Shown: positions 43,289-54,786, numbered from the stretch's first letter. The stretch is DNA of 64,000 nt from DASYLJ01 sp964432595 (GCA_964432595.1 CAYSOF010000031.1:4887-68886); one strand, 5' to 3'. The notes: a model not told the origin generated them from the letters alone. Program-made: numbers and translations.

Positions 43289-44062
43289 TCAGGAGCGGCC
43301 GTCGACCCCGACCCGCACGCCCTGGGCTCGGAGGCGGGCCTGGGTGCGGCGGCCCTGCGCCTCCAACCGGCGCAGGATGGTCTCGCCGACGCGCGGGAAC
43401 ACGCCGACCATCCGCGTCATAAACCCCCGAAATGCCGGGAATGACGCGATGAGCTGGTCGCGTTCGATCATCGCGATCCCGCGCGCCGCCACGACCTCGG
43501 CCTCGAGGAGCCGCGGCGCCGTGAACGACATCGCAGCGCCTTCGTCGGCCTGCTTGTCGCGCAGCATCGGCGTCGCGATCCCGTCCGGGCAGAGGACCGA
43601 GATCCGGACGCCCGTCCCGTGCAGCTCGACGGCGAGCGCCAGGCTGAACGCGCGGACGCCGTGCTTCGTCGCGCAGTAGACCGCCTCGCCGGGCACCGGG
43701 AGCCACGACGCGAGGGAGCCGACGTTCAGGATGCGCCCCGCACCGCGCGGGCGCATCACCTCGACCGCGGCGCGCGTCCCGTTGATGACACCGAGCAGGT
43801 TCACCGCGACGACGCGCGCGATCTCCGCGTCGGGCTGGTCGGCCGCGCTGCCCGCACCGAGCACGCCCGCGTTGTTGATCCACAGCGTCGGCTGCACCTC
43901 GCGCGCGAGCGCGCGGCACGCGTCGGGGTCGGTCACGTCGAGCACGCGCTCGGTGCCCTGCACGTCGACGGGCACGACGTCCCAACCCTTGGCGGCGAGC
44001 CCTCGGCAGAACGCGCTGCCGAGCCCGCCGCCCGCTCCCGTGACCACTGCGCGGCCGTGCAT
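43289..44062 (-). CDS. Short-chain dehydrogenase/reductase
   Basis: The 257-residue NAD(P)-binding Rossmann protein begins with VTGAGGGLGSAFCRGLA (glycine motif), contains INNAGVLG, and has the catalytic Ser in ILNVGSLASW with YCATKH (Tyr and Lys). The C-terminal extension of about 50 residues (FPAFRGFMTRMVGVFP...) resembles membrane- or lipid-associated SDRs. The substrate is unknown. It lies 60 bp upstream of bactofilin on the same strand. Confidence 0.85.
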   Translation of the reverse strand: MHGRAVVTGAGGGLGSAFCRGLAAKGWDVVPVDVQGTERVLDVTDPDACRALAREVQPTLWINNAGVLGAGSAADQPDAEIARVVAVNLLGVINGTRAAVEVMRPRGAGRILNVGSLASWLPVPGEAVYCATKHGVRAFSLALAVELHGTGVRISVLCPDGIATPMLRDKQADEGAAMSFTAPRLLEAEVVAARGIAMIERDQLIASFPAFRGFMTRMVGVFPRVGETILRRLEAQGRRTQARLRAQGVRVGVDGRS

Positions 44063-44169
44063 GCGCTCCCGTATCGCCTCGAGCTGCCGGCGGGCAACCG
44101 CTTGACGGCCCGCCCCACGCCGTCCTACTCCAAGCCCGGTTTTCCTGGGGGACAGGAAGGGGCTGACGC

Positions 44170-44421
44170 ATGGACGAGTTGGCCGCGCAGCAGATTCTGG
44201 AGACGCGCGACGAGGTGGTGCTGGTGCTGCGACGCATCGCCGATCGCCTGGCGGTCCTGTCCGCGCCGGAAGCCCGCGAGCCGCTCCGCCGCCTGACGGC
44301 CACCGTCGACGCCCTCGCCCGCGAGGCCGACGGCGTGCTGGGTCGCACGAGGCCCGACGACGCCGCGCGCTCGTGGCGCACCGTCGAGTTCGTGCGCCGC
44401 GGCGCCGACCTCGAAGCCTAG
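44170..44421 (+). CDS. Small hypothetical helical protein
   Basis: The 83-residue, mostly alpha-helical product begins MDELAAQQILETRDEVVLVL and has no signal peptide or known domain. Its TAG overlaps the TAG of the convergent antiporter gene in the palindrome CTAG (44418-44421). Coding character (third-position GC, no competing frame) supports a real gene. The role is unknown. Confidence 0.55.
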   Translation: MDELAAQQILETRDEVVLVLRRIADRLAVLSAPEAREPLRRLTATVDALAREADGVLGRTRPDDAARSWRTVEFVRRGADLEA

Positions 44422-46592
44422 GAGCGCGCTCCGCCCCACCCCGGCGGCGTCGCGACGATCACGAGCGTCGTGTCGCTGCGCTCGAGCAGATGCTCGACGC
44501 CGTGCCCGAGGAACGGCCGCCCGGACAGCTGCCGGACGTTCGCCGTCAGGACGACGAGGTCGGCGTCCGACTCGCGCACCAAGGTCTCCATCTCCTCGGC
44601 CACCGAGACGCCCGTCCGCAGCGCGGGCTCCGCCCGCACGCCGAGCTCCCGCGCATGGGCCTGCGCCTCCGCGACCACCTGTTCGGCGACGCGCGCACGC
44701 TCCTCGACCTGGCCGCCGGCCGCGTCGGCCCGCCGCCAGGGCAGGAGGCTCGCCATGACGCCGGACCGCGGGACGGTGATCACGTGCGCCAGGACGACCT
44801 CGGCGTCGCTGCGGCGCGCGAGCCCGTACGCCACTTCCTGCGCCGCGCGCCCCGCCGTCGTCCCGATCGCCGGTACGAGGATACGCCGGAAGCGGCGGCG
44901 TGCCCCGTCGTCCTCCGGACCGCGCCGCACGATGAGAATCGGCAGCGGGCTCGATGCGAGCAGGCCGTCGACCACCGGCGAGATCAGCCGGCCATCGCCG
45001 GCCCGACGATCGGTAGCGCCGACCGCCATCGCGCCGTAGCCGAGCTGCGCCTGACCGAGAATCGTCTCGAGCGGCGGCTTGCCGCTCACGTGCGCATGCT
45101 CGACGGGACGGTGGTCGAAGACGGCGCACACCGCCTCGACCTCGCGTCGCGCTGCTTCGTCGCCGACCGAGAGCACCGTCGCCTCGACCTCCTCCGGCCA
45201 CGTCAGGTCGAGGATGCGGGCCGCCAGGATCGAGTTCGCCCCGCCGGCGCTCGGCAGCAGCACGCGCGACGAGCGCACCAGGATGTTGCGCCCGAGGACG
45301 CGCTCGCGCTCGAGCCGCTCGCGCTCCTCCGGCGAGCCGCTCCAGTCACGCACGATGAGGCGCAGCATGACCGGCGCCATCATCGACGTCGCCATCGCCA
45401 TGAGCACGACCATCGTGTACGAGGCCTGCGTGAGGACGCCGAGCGACAGCCCCACGGTGGCGACGACGATCTCGAGCGCGCCGCGCGCGTTCAAGCCGGC
45501 GCCGAGGGCGATCCCTTCGCGGGGCGTCAGCCCCGCGAAGCGTGCACCGACGTAGGCGCCGACGATCTTCGACACGCTCGCCGCGGCCAGCACGACGGCG
45601 CTCCACCAAATGACGAGCGGATCGCCGAGCAGCGCCATGTCGACGCGCAGCCCGGCACGCGCGAAAAACAGCGGCGCGAAGAACGCCAGCGTGATCGACT
45701 CGAGCGTCCGGTAGACCTCGTTGTCCTGGTACTTCGAGCGCCCCAGCACGATCCCCGCGATGAACGCCCCCAGCACGCCTTCGAGGCCGATCGCCTGGGT
45801 CAGCGCGGCGCCCGCGAGCGCCACCAGCAGCGCGATCGTGAGCGCGCCCGTCGCGCCGCCGTGGCGCTCGCGGACGGCCCGCAGCATCGCGTCCACGGCG
45901 TGCTGTCCGACGGTGAAGAACGCCAACCCCACGACGGCGAGCCCGCCGAGCGAGACGAGCAGCGGTCCCGGCGACAGGTCGCCCGACTGGGTCAGGCGGG
46001 CGATCACTCCGAGCAGCACCCAGCCGACGACGTCGTTCGCCATGCCCGCGGCGAGCGTCAGCTGGCCGAAGTTCCGGCGCACCAGGTCCATCTCGGTGAG
46101 CACCTTGACGACGACGGGCAGCGACGAGATCGCCAGCGCGGTCGCCATGAAGAGCGCGAAGCCGAGCCGGTCGTGCGAGCGGCCGAGGAACGCGTCGGGC
46201 ATCGCGATCCCCACCGTCAGGCCGAACGCGAGCGGCACCACGAGGCTGCCGGCGGACACCCACGCGGCCGCGCGCCCGAGCCGGCGCACGAGCCCGAGGT
46301 CGGTCTCGAAGCCGGCCAGCACGAGCAGGAAGAAGACGCCGATCCAGCCGACACCGGACATGAGGCCGGCGTGGACCGGGTCGTCCGGAAAGAGCCACTG
46401 CCACGTCACCGGCGCGACCACCCCCAGCACCGACGGGCCGAGGAGCACGCCGGCGGCGAGCTCGCCGATCACCGAGGGCTGCCCGAGCCGGCGCGTGAAC
46501 GCGCCGAGGCCGCGCGCGGCGAGCACCAGCACCAGCAGCTGCACCCAGAACACGAGCAGCTGATGCTCGCCGAGACCCTGGAACCGGCTCAT
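44418..46592 (-). CDS. CPA2-type monovalent cation/proton antiporter fused to two UspA domains
   Basis: The 724-residue protein has about twelve transmembrane helices (residues about 10-410) with the ion-binding pair in LAAGMANDVVGWVLLG (Asn-Asp) and GVLGAFIAGIVLG. Two universal-stress-protein-like cytoplasmic domains follow (about 425-580 and 583-720; VMAVGATDRR-like and LVVLTANVRQLSGRPFLGHG segments). The fusion suggests ATP or nucleotide control of Na+/H+ or K+/H+ exchange. The ATG at 46592 lies 15 bp from a palindromic element, and only a weak ribosome site separates them. Confidence 0.9.
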   Translation of the reverse strand: MSRFQGLGEHQLLVFWVQLLVLVLAARGLGAFTRRLGQPSVIGELAAGVLLGPSVLGVVAPVTWQWLFPDDPVHAGLMSGVGWIGVFFLLVLAGFETDLGLVRRLGRAAAWVSAGSLVVPLAFGLTVGIAMPDAFLGRSHDRLGFALFMATALAISSLPVVVKVLTEMDLVRRNFGQLTLAAGMANDVVGWVLLGVIARLTQSGDLSPGPLLVSLGGLAVVGLAFFTVGQHAVDAMLRAVRERHGGATGALTIALLVALAGAALTQAIGLEGVLGAFIAGIVLGRSKYQDNEVYRTLESITLAFFAPLFFARAGLRVDMALLGDPLVIWWSAVVLAAASVSKIVGAYVGARFAGLTPREGIALGAGLNARGALEIVVATVGLSLGVLTQASYTMVVLMAMATSMMAPVMLRLIVRDWSGSPEERERLERERVLGRNILVRSSRVLLPSAGGANSILAARILDLTWPEEVEATVLSVGDEAARREVEAVCAVFDHRPVEHAHVSGKPPLETILGQAQLGYGAMAVGATDRRAGDGRLISPVVDGLLASSPLPILIVRRGPEDDGARRRFRRILVPAIGTTAGRAAQEVAYGLARRSDAEVVLAHVITVPRSGVMASLLPWRRADAAGGQVEERARVAEQVVAEAQAHARELGVRAEPALRTGVSVAEEMETLVRESDADLVVLTANVRQLSGRPFLGHGVEHLLERSDTTLVIVATPPGWGGARS

Positions 46593-46607
46593 GGGGGCGC
46601 TACCCTA

Positions 46608-46767
46608 GTGTCCCGAGCCGGAAGTTCGTCACCGAATCTCGGGCGGCCTCACGGCGCCCGGCTGCGTTGCTCCTCCTCGGCATAGGTCCACTATGACTCG
46701 TCGTCGCGCCTTGCCGGGCCCCGTGATCCCGCCCGATCTTCGGCAACGAACTTCCGGCTCGGGACAC
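46608..46767. mobile_element. 160-bp palindromic TA-flanked element (MITE-like)
   Basis: The ends GTGTCCCGAGCCGGAAGTTCGT are perfect 22-bp inverted repeats, and the arms stay alignable for about 77 bp each around a short GGTCCAC loop. TA dinucleotides at 46606-46607 and 46768-46769 look like the target duplication of Tc1/mariner-IS630 family elements. No transposase is encoded, so it would depend on an element elsewhere in the genome. It lies between the divergent antiporter and acs genes. The whole unit can fold as a long hairpin RNA. Confidence 0.75.
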
Positions 46768-46846
46768 TACCGGTTTCCCCGCGCACGCAAACCCCTGCCC
46801 CGATTCGGCTTGCAGCCCTCAAGGCCAGCCACTACCTTGAGTCGCC

Positions 46847-48808
<1,962 letters not shown>

Positions 48809-48816
48809 GTCCGCGC

Positions 48817-50235
48817 GTGGCGCTCGTCCTGACGAACACCCTCTCGGGGAAGAAAGAGCCCCTCGTCCCGCGCGTCCCCGGGAAGGTGGGCCTCTACTGG
48901 TGCGGCGTCACCGTGTACGCGCGCTCGCACATCGGTCACGCGCGCGCGCTCGTCACCGCGGACGTGCTCTATCGCTACCTCCGGGCGCGCGGGCTCGAGG
49001 TCACGTTCGTCCGCAACTTCACCGACATCGACGACAAGATCATCAAGCGGGCCGGCGAAGAGGGCATCACCGCGGCCGCGCTCACCGAGCGCGAGATCGC
49101 CGCGTTCGCCGAGGACGCGACGTGGCTGCGCTGCCTGCGGCCGACGCACGAGCCGCGCGCGACGACGCACATCGCCGACATGATCGCGATGATCGAGCGT
49201 CTCGTCGCGAACGGCGTCGCCTATCCCGTCGCCGGCGGCAGCGTGTACTTCCGCGTCCGCAAGTTCCCCGTCTACGGCAAGCTGTCCCATCAGCGACTCG
49301 ACGACATGGCCGCCGGCGACGAGATCGACCCGAACAAGGAAGACCGCCACGACTTCGCGTTGTGGAAGGGCGCCAAGCCCGGCGAGCCGTCGTGGGACAG
49401 CCCGTGGGGCACCGGCCGCCCCGGCTGGCACATCGAGTGCTCCGCGATGGCCGCGCGCTACCTGACACAGCCGCTCGACATCCACGGCGGTGGCGCCGAT
49501 CTGATCTTCCCGCACCACGAGAACGAGATCGCCCAGTCCGAGGCCGACGCCGGCAGCGAGTTCGCGCGCATCTGGATGCACAACGGGATGATCACGTCGG
49601 GCAGCGAGAAGATGTCCAAGTCGCTCGGCAACATCATCGCGATCGGCGAGATGGCGCAGCGCGTCCCCGCGGAAGCGCTGCGGCTGCTGCTCATGGGCAC
49701 GCACTACCGCGCGCCGCTCGACTACTCGTCCGCCCGGCTCGACGAGTCGGTGAAGGGGCTCGAGCGCATCTACGAAACGCTGGCGCGCGTCGGCGGTGAC
49801 CCGCCGGCCGTCCCGCTCGACGGTGCGCTGCGCAGCCCGGCCCCCGGGTTCGAGACCGACTTCTGCGCGGCCATGGACGACGATCTGAACGCCGCCAAGG
49901 CCGTCGGCCTGATCTTCGATCGGGTCCGCGACCTGAACCGGGCGCTCGACGCCGGGGACACCGCCGCCGCGACGATCCGGACGGAGCTCGCGCGGGTGGG
50001 CGTGGCGCTCGGCCTGATGGAGTCGAACCCCGCGACGTTGCTCGCCGAGCTGCGAACCCGCGGTCGCGAGAAGGCGGGGCTCAGCGAGAGCGCCATTGCT
50101 GCGGCGATCGCCGACCGCAACGCCGCGCGGGCCCGCAAGGACTTTCGCGAGGCCGATGCGATTCGTGATCGGCTCAAGTCGCATGGTATCGTGTTGGAGG
50201 ACGGACCCCAGGGAACGTCGTGGAAGGCGGGCTGA
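48817..50235 (+). CDS. cysS: Cysteinyl-tRNA synthetase
   Basis: The 472-residue class I synthetase has the HIGH motif SHIGHAR (H38-H41) and KMSKS at residues 265-269. The zinc ligands are Cys29 in YWCGVTVY, the Cys in GWHIECSAMA, and the HHENEIAQSE histidine/glutamate segment. It charges tRNA-Cys. It starts with GTG 48817, and acs ends 8 bp before. The C-terminal DALR-like part (AAIADRNAARARKDFREAD) is standard. Confidence 0.95.
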   Translation: MALVLTNTLSGKKEPLVPRVPGKVGLYWCGVTVYARSHIGHARALVTADVLYRYLRARGLEVTFVRNFTDIDDKIIKRAGEEGITAAALTEREIAAFAEDATWLRCLRPTHEPRATTHIADMIAMIERLVANGVAYPVAGGSVYFRVRKFPVYGKLSHQRLDDMAAGDEIDPNKEDRHDFALWKGAKPGEPSWDSPWGTGRPGWHIECSAMAARYLTQPLDIHGGGADLIFPHHENEIAQSEADAGSEFARIWMHNGMITSGSEKMSKSLGNIIAIGEMAQRVPAEALRLLLMGTHYRAPLDYSSARLDESVKGLERIYETLARVGGDPPAVPLDGALRSPAPGFETDFCAAMDDDLNAAKAVGLIFDRVRDLNRALDAGDTAAATIRTELARVGVALGLMESNPATLLAELRTRGREKAGLSESAIAAAIADRNAARARKDFREADAIRDRLKSHGIVLEDGPQGTSWKAG

Positions 50236-50259
50236 CGATGGCCCGCCGGGGAGGTGGAG

Positions 50260-50778
50260 ATGCGACGCACGGGAAGCATCCTGGTGATGGCGGGCGCGAT
50301 GATGGGCGCAATGACGGCCCTGCCCGCCCACGCCGACGAGGTCTATAGCTGGAAGGACCGCGGCGGCACGCTGCACTACTCGAACGTGCCCACGGAGAAC
50401 GCCGCGCCCACCGATCTGCACGTCCCGACGGCGTCGTTCACGACCAGCGACGACCCGGACGCCGGCCTCGGCCCGGGGGAGATCGACGCCATCGCCGCCG
50501 AGACCGGCATCTCGCCGGGGACCGAGGCGACGGTCGGGGTGCTCGAGAACCAGAAGCAGCTGAAGCAGATCAACCAGCGCCTCGCGACCATCGACCGCCA
50601 GATGAACGAGCTGGCCCAGGCGCGCACGTCGCACGCCGCCGGCACGCCGGAGACCGGCGGGCTCGGGACCAACGCGGCGGGCTACCTTTCGCCCGAAGAG
50701 GAAGCCCTCGGCGCCGAGCGCGAGCAGCTGGTCAAGCAGGCGGAGCAGCTGCGCAGCGACGACGCCGCGATGCGCTGA
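50260..50778 (+). CDS. Exported DUF4124-type protein
   Basis: The 172-residue protein has a signal peptide (MRRTGSILVMAGAMMGAMTALPAHA) and the DUF4124 beta-hairpin motif DEVYSWKDRGGTLHYSNVPTE. A helical, coiled-coil-like second half (NQKQLKQINQRLATIDRQMNELA) follows. The start at ATG 50260 has GGGGAGGTGGAG directly upstream. Family members are periplasmic proteins of unknown function. The gene is probably cotranscribed with cysS. Confidence 0.8.
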   Translation: MRRTGSILVMAGAMMGAMTALPAHADEVYSWKDRGGTLHYSNVPTENAAPTDLHVPTASFTTSDDPDAGLGPGEIDAIAAETGISPGTEATVGVLENQKQLKQINQRLATIDRQMNELAQARTSHAAGTPETGGLGTNAAGYLSPEEEALGAEREQLVKQAEQLRSDDAAMR

Positions 50779-50787
50779 GCGTCGTGC

Positions 50788-53031
50788 TCAGTCGGCGGCG
50801 GCGAGGCGCAGCCGCTCGCAGAGCGCCGCGATCGTCGGGTCGGTGCGCAGCGCCGGCGGCGCGTCGCGGCGCCATTCCAGCACGCGGATCTGCGCCGCGT
50901 GGACGTCCAGCGTCGCACCGGCGGCCGTCGCGAGGTCCAGGAGCGCCAACGCGTCCGCGGCCCCGCCCGGTAGCGCGGCGACGCGGTCTTCGAGGACGCG
51001 TACCAGACGGCTCGCGAGCCACTCGCTGGGAAACGTCACGCCGCGCGCGCGCAGCGCGGCCACCCGGACGACCGTGCGGTCCACCGGGACGCTCGACGCC
51101 TCGAGCGCGGTCGCGATCTCGTCCGCCTCGTCCCAGCCGAGGAGGATGGCCAGCTCCGGCGGCAGCGGGACGTCGCTCGCGAGGAGCGGATCGAGCAGCG
51201 TCCGGACCTGCGCCAGGGTCGCTGCTCGGCCCTCGCGCGCGTTGCGTGACGCCTCGCGCGCGACCGCCGCCAGCAGCCGCTCGCGCTGGACGCCGAAGAG
51301 ATCGTCGAGCGTGAACCGCTCCGCCCCGACGTCGCACGACGGCGGGGCGTCGCCCGCACGACGTGCGCTCACCGCCACCGTGGTGCTCGCGTCGGTGGAC
51401 CGCTCGACGACCCGCACCTCGGTCACGAGCTCGTCGCCCGCGGGCTCGGACGAGAGCGTCACCTCGTACCCGGGCAGCCGGGTGTCCTGTCGCAGCAGCG
51501 CCAGCAGCGCGCTGGTGGCGGCGACGCGCGCCGGCGTCGCCGCGCTGGCGCGCACGTGCCGGCGCCAGACGTCCGCCCCGTTGCCCTCCTCGGGCCGGTT
51601 GCTGCGCGCGGGCTCGACGCGCGAGACGAAGCCGTCCTCGAGCCGGCGACCGAGCGTGCCCGCGAGCTCGATGGCACGCGCGGCGTGCCGCATGATCTGG
51701 ACGGGCTCGAGCCCCGCGAGGTCGTCGAAGAACCAGCCGCAGCTGGTCTGCATGAGGAGCGCGTGCCGCGCGAGCTCGAGGCAGCGGCGCGCCATGACGC
51801 CCTCGCCCGGCGACAGGCGCCGTCCGGCCTCGGCGACGAGGAACGCCGGCACGCGGCTCGGATCGAGCAGGCACTCGACGTAGCGGTCGCGCGCGCCCCA
51901 GGCATCGCGCAGCAGCTCGCTCGCCCGCGTCTCGTACACGACGGCGAGCTCGTCCCGCAGCCAGTCGATCGCCTGCCGCAGCGGGCTGCGCCAGGCCTGC
52001 GTCCAGCCCGTCTCGCCGCCCGTGTGGCAGCCGCAATCGTGACGCCAGCGCTCGATGCCGTGCGGGCAGCTCCACGACGTCTCCGCGACGATGTCGACCT
52101 CGTCGGTGACCGGCACCCGCTCGCGGAACGCCGCCGGCCCGCAGATCGTCACGTCGGGATCCTGCCGGAGCGCGCCCACGGCGAACGCCAGCGCCATCTC
52201 GCCGAAGCGGTGATGGTGCCCGAACGTCTCCCCGTCGACCGCGACGGTCAGCAGCGCATCGCCGTCGCCGTCGACCCCGGCCGCGAGCCGCGCGGCGAGT
52301 CGCGCACCGTCGCGCAGCCCGTCGCCGAACGACAGGTCGTGCGACAGCGGCGCGTCCCGGAACACGACGTCGATGCTGCGCCCGTCCGGCAGCGGGCAGC
52401 GGTAGATGCGGCGGGTGTCGAGGGTGTCCGGAGTCACGGGACGCCACGACGCGGCGTCGCCGCCGAGCGGCCGCACGCGGCGCGCCTGGTGCGGGGCGAG
52501 CAGCGTCAGCGAGATGCCCGCCTCGGCGAGCGCCGACAGCGACTTCACGTCGACGGCCATCTCGGGCAGCCACATGCCCTCCGGCGCGCGGCCGAAGCGA
52601 TGCTCGAACTCGCGCCGTCCCCACCGGACCTGCGTCGCGGCGTCGCGCGGCGTCGACAGCGGCAAGATCGGATGGCCGTACACCTGCGCCCACGCGTTGC
52701 CGTAGCCGGTGCGCGCGAGACTGGCCGCGTCGGCGCGACGGAGCGACGCGAGCAGATCGGGCGCCGCGTCCTGCAGCCAGGCCAGCAGCGTCGGGCCCAC
52801 GTTGAAGCTCGTCCAGGCGTACAGGTCGAGGACGTCGCGAAGGCGGCCGCCGGCCTCGAGCACGCGCGCGGCCGCGAACGGCTTGTAGCACTCGCGCGTG
52901 ACGCGCACGTTCCAGTCGTGGTCGGGCGCCGCGGAGCGCTGCGGCTCGACGACCCCGAGCCACGGATCCTCGCGTGGCGGCTGATAGAAGTGCCCGTGCA
53001 CACACACGGCGCGGAACGGGGACGTCGGCAC
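50788..53031 (-). CDS. GH57-type glycoside hydrolase with DUF3536
   Basis: The 747-residue protein begins VCVHGHFYQPPREDPWLGVVE, the signature of GH57/DUF3536 proteins. VDGETFGHHHRFGE includes the catalytic-type carboxylate, and WSCPHGIERWRHDCGCH follows. No signal peptide is visible, so it is cytoplasmic. GH57 members act on alpha-1,4-glucans by branching, amylase or glucanotransferase chemistry. This subfamily is usually linked to glycogen or trehalose metabolism, but the reaction is not proved. It is convergent with the DUF4124 gene. Confidence 0.9.
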   Translation of the reverse strand: MPTSPFRAVCVHGHFYQPPREDPWLGVVEPQRSAAPDHDWNVRVTRECYKPFAAARVLEAGGRLRDVLDLYAWTSFNVGPTLLAWLQDAAPDLLASLRRADAASLARTGYGNAWAQVYGHPILPLSTPRDAATQVRWGRREFEHRFGRAPEGMWLPEMAVDVKSLSALAEAGISLTLLAPHQARRVRPLGGDAASWRPVTPDTLDTRRIYRCPLPDGRSIDVVFRDAPLSHDLSFGDGLRDGARLAARLAAGVDGDGDALLTVAVDGETFGHHHRFGEMALAFAVGALRQDPDVTICGPAAFRERVPVTDEVDIVAETSWSCPHGIERWRHDCGCHTGGETGWTQAWRSPLRQAIDWLRDELAVVYETRASELLRDAWGARDRYVECLLDPSRVPAFLVAEAGRRLSPGEGVMARRCLELARHALLMQTSCGWFFDDLAGLEPVQIMRHAARAIELAGTLGRRLEDGFVSRVEPARSNRPEEGNGADVWRRHVRASAATPARVAATSALLALLRQDTRLPGYEVTLSSEPAGDELVTEVRVVERSTDASTTVAVSARRAGDAPPSCDVGAERFTLDDLFGVQRERLLAAVAREASRNAREGRAATLAQVRTLLDPLLASDVPLPPELAILLGWDEADEIATALEASSVPVDRTVVRVAALRARGVTFPSEWLASRLVRVLEDRVAALPGGAADALALLDLATAAGATLDVHAAQIRVLEWRRDAPPALRTDPTIAALCERLRLAAAD

Positions 53032-53108
53032 GGTCCGTCGAATCTGCCGGGTTGAAGGGCCACGGGCAAGCCGCTAAGCCCTCTCGCATGCGAACGCCGG
53101 GAGGCTGG

Positions 53109-53510
53109 ATGCCGGGGCGGTGGACGTTGGTGCTCCTGGCGCTCGGGACCCTGGGAATGGGCTCGCTCGGCGGCGGGCGCGACGCCGGCGCGCCGCTGCG
53201 CGATTACCGGGTCACGTTCACCGACGTTGACGGCACCCAGGTGGCCGCCGACCACGTGAGCGTCGGCGGCGACACCATGCTCGAGGGCGACATGGGCCGC
53301 GGCCGGCTGCGCATCCCGTTCGACAACATCGCGCGCATCGACCTGGCGCCGGAGGGCGAGCGGGACCGGCTCCGTGCCGACGTGACGCTCCGCGAGGGCA
53401 CCCCCGTCACGCTCTCGGTGCGCAGCTCGACGACGTTCTACGGCCAGATCCCGAGCGGCGCCTACCAGATACGGGCGCGGGATCTGCGATCGGTTGCCTT
53501 CGCGCGGTAG
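53109..53510 (+). CDS. Exported small protein of unknown family
   Basis: The 133-residue protein has a hydrophobic N-terminus (WTLVLLALGTLGMGSLGGG) and a beta-rich rest (YRVTFTDVDGTQVAADHVSVGGD, LRIPFDNIARIDLAPEGERDRL). Start ATG 53109 is chosen for GGGAGG just upstream; an in-frame ATG at 53088 has no ribosome site. It overlaps the next gene by 17 bp, indicating an operon with the envelope and Mla genes. No recognised domain. Confidence 0.65.
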   Translation: MPGRWTLVLLALGTLGMGSLGGGRDAGAPLRDYRVTFTDVDGTQVAADHVSVGGDTMLEGDMGRGRLRIPFDNIARIDLAPEGERDRLRADVTLREGTPVTLSVRSSTTFYGQIPSGAYQIRARDLRSVAFAR

Positions 53511-54786
53511 CGGTCTCCGCGTCGCCGCGGTGCTCGCGACGCTGCTCGCCCCCGCCGCCGCGCGCGCGCTGGACGTCAAGGTCTGGCCGCTCTTCCGCGT
53601 CGCCACCAACGAGGCCCGCGGCGAGCTGCGCTGGTCGGCGCTCGGGCCGCTCGTCGAGTACACGCGCACGCCGGAGTGGAGCGACCTGCGCATCCGACCG
53701 CTCTTCTGGCTCCGTCGCGAGCGCGACGACACGCGTGCCGAGGTGCTCTTCCCGCTCGCGTCGGTGCGCCGGCAGCCGGGCTACGACAGCGTGCGCTTCC
53801 TCCTGCTGAGCCAGCGCACCGACACGTCGGACGACACCAGCGCCTTCACGTTGTTCCCGTTCGTCTACTATCGACACGACGAGGAGCACGGCACGCGCGG
53901 CGGCGTCCTCCCCTTCTACCTCGACCTCGAAGACTTCCTCGGCTACGAGCGCGTGCAGACGGTGCTCTTCCCCGCGTACCTCCGCCTCGTCGAGCCACGC
54001 GTCGAGCGGCGCTTCTACCTCTTCCCCTTCGTCTCGACGGTGGGCGGGCCCGACGGCAGCGGGTTCCGCGTGTGGCCGTTCTACGGGACGAAGACCATCG
54101 CGGGCCGCGAGCGCAGCGGCTACGTGCTGTGGCCGTTCTACGTCCACAGCGAGCGGCTCGACGAGCGCTACGGGTGGGAGTCGCGCCGCGTCTGGTTCCC
54201 CGTCCTGTCGTCCCTGGAGGGCGAGCACCGGTGGAGCCGTGGCTGGGGCATGCTCGGCCACACGCGCACCGTCGACGAGATCGCCGGCTACGAGGCGACC
54301 GGCGCGCCGTGGCCGGTCGTCTTCCGCGAGCGCGCGCTCGGCGACGAGGCCTGGCGGACGTGGCGGCTCGCGCCGTTCTACGGCTACAGCGATCGCGAAG
54401 GGATCCGCTCGCGCTTCGTCGCGTGGCCGCTCTTTCGCAGCACCGAGCAGGACGCCGACGACTTCCACTTTCGCCGGCGCGATGCCATCCTCATCCTGTG
54501 GCGGCGGCAGTGGCAGTGGAACGAGGCCACGGGGCAGCGATCGTCGCTGTGGACGCTCTTTCCCGTCGTGCGTAGCACCGAGGAGAACGGGCGGCCCGCC
54601 GGCCAGGTGCCGGCGCTCTTCGACAGCATCCTGCCGACGAATCGCGGCCTGCTCGCGATGTGGGCGCCGCTCTGGGGCGTCTTCCGCTGGGACACGAGCC
54701 CGGCGGGCGACCTCGACTGGAACCTGCTCTGGGGACTCGTCGCCCGCGAAGGCGGCGCGCTGCGCGGGCCGATCGATGTCCACTGA
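53494..54786 (+). CDS. Exported beta-rich protein with repeated aromatic WPF/FPF motifs
   Basis: The 430-residue protein has a signal peptide (LRVAAVLATLLAPAAARA). Its sequence repeats short aromatic patterns (KVWPLFRV, LFPLASV, TLFPFVYY, YLFPFVS, RVWPFYGTK, VLWPFYVH, VWFPVLSS, VAWPLFRST) about every 20-40 residues. This resembles a beta-barrel or beta-sandwich outer-membrane protein. The start is TTG 53494, since no ATG or GTG preserves the signal peptide. It overlaps mlaE by 11 bp. An outer-membrane partner role for Mla lipid transport is possible but not shown. Confidence 0.65.
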   Translation: MPSRGSGLRVAAVLATLLAPAAARALDVKVWPLFRVATNEARGELRWSALGPLVEYTRTPEWSDLRIRPLFWLRRERDDTRAEVLFPLASVRRQPGYDSVRFLLLSQRTDTSDDTSAFTLFPFVYYRHDEEHGTRGGVLPFYLDLEDFLGYERVQTVLFPAYLRLVEPRVERRFYLFPFVSTVGGPDGSGFRVWPFYGTKTIAGRERSGYVLWPFYVHSERLDERYGWESRRVWFPVLSSLEGEHRWSRGWGMLGHTRTVDEIAGYEATGAPWPVVFRERALGDEAWRTWRLAPFYGYSDREGIRSRFVAWPLFRSTEQDADDFHFRRRDAILILWRRQWQWNEATGQRSSLWTLFPVVRSTEENGRPAGQVPALFDSILPTNRGLLAMWAPLWGVFRWDTSPAGDLDWNLLWGLVAREGGALRGPIDVH

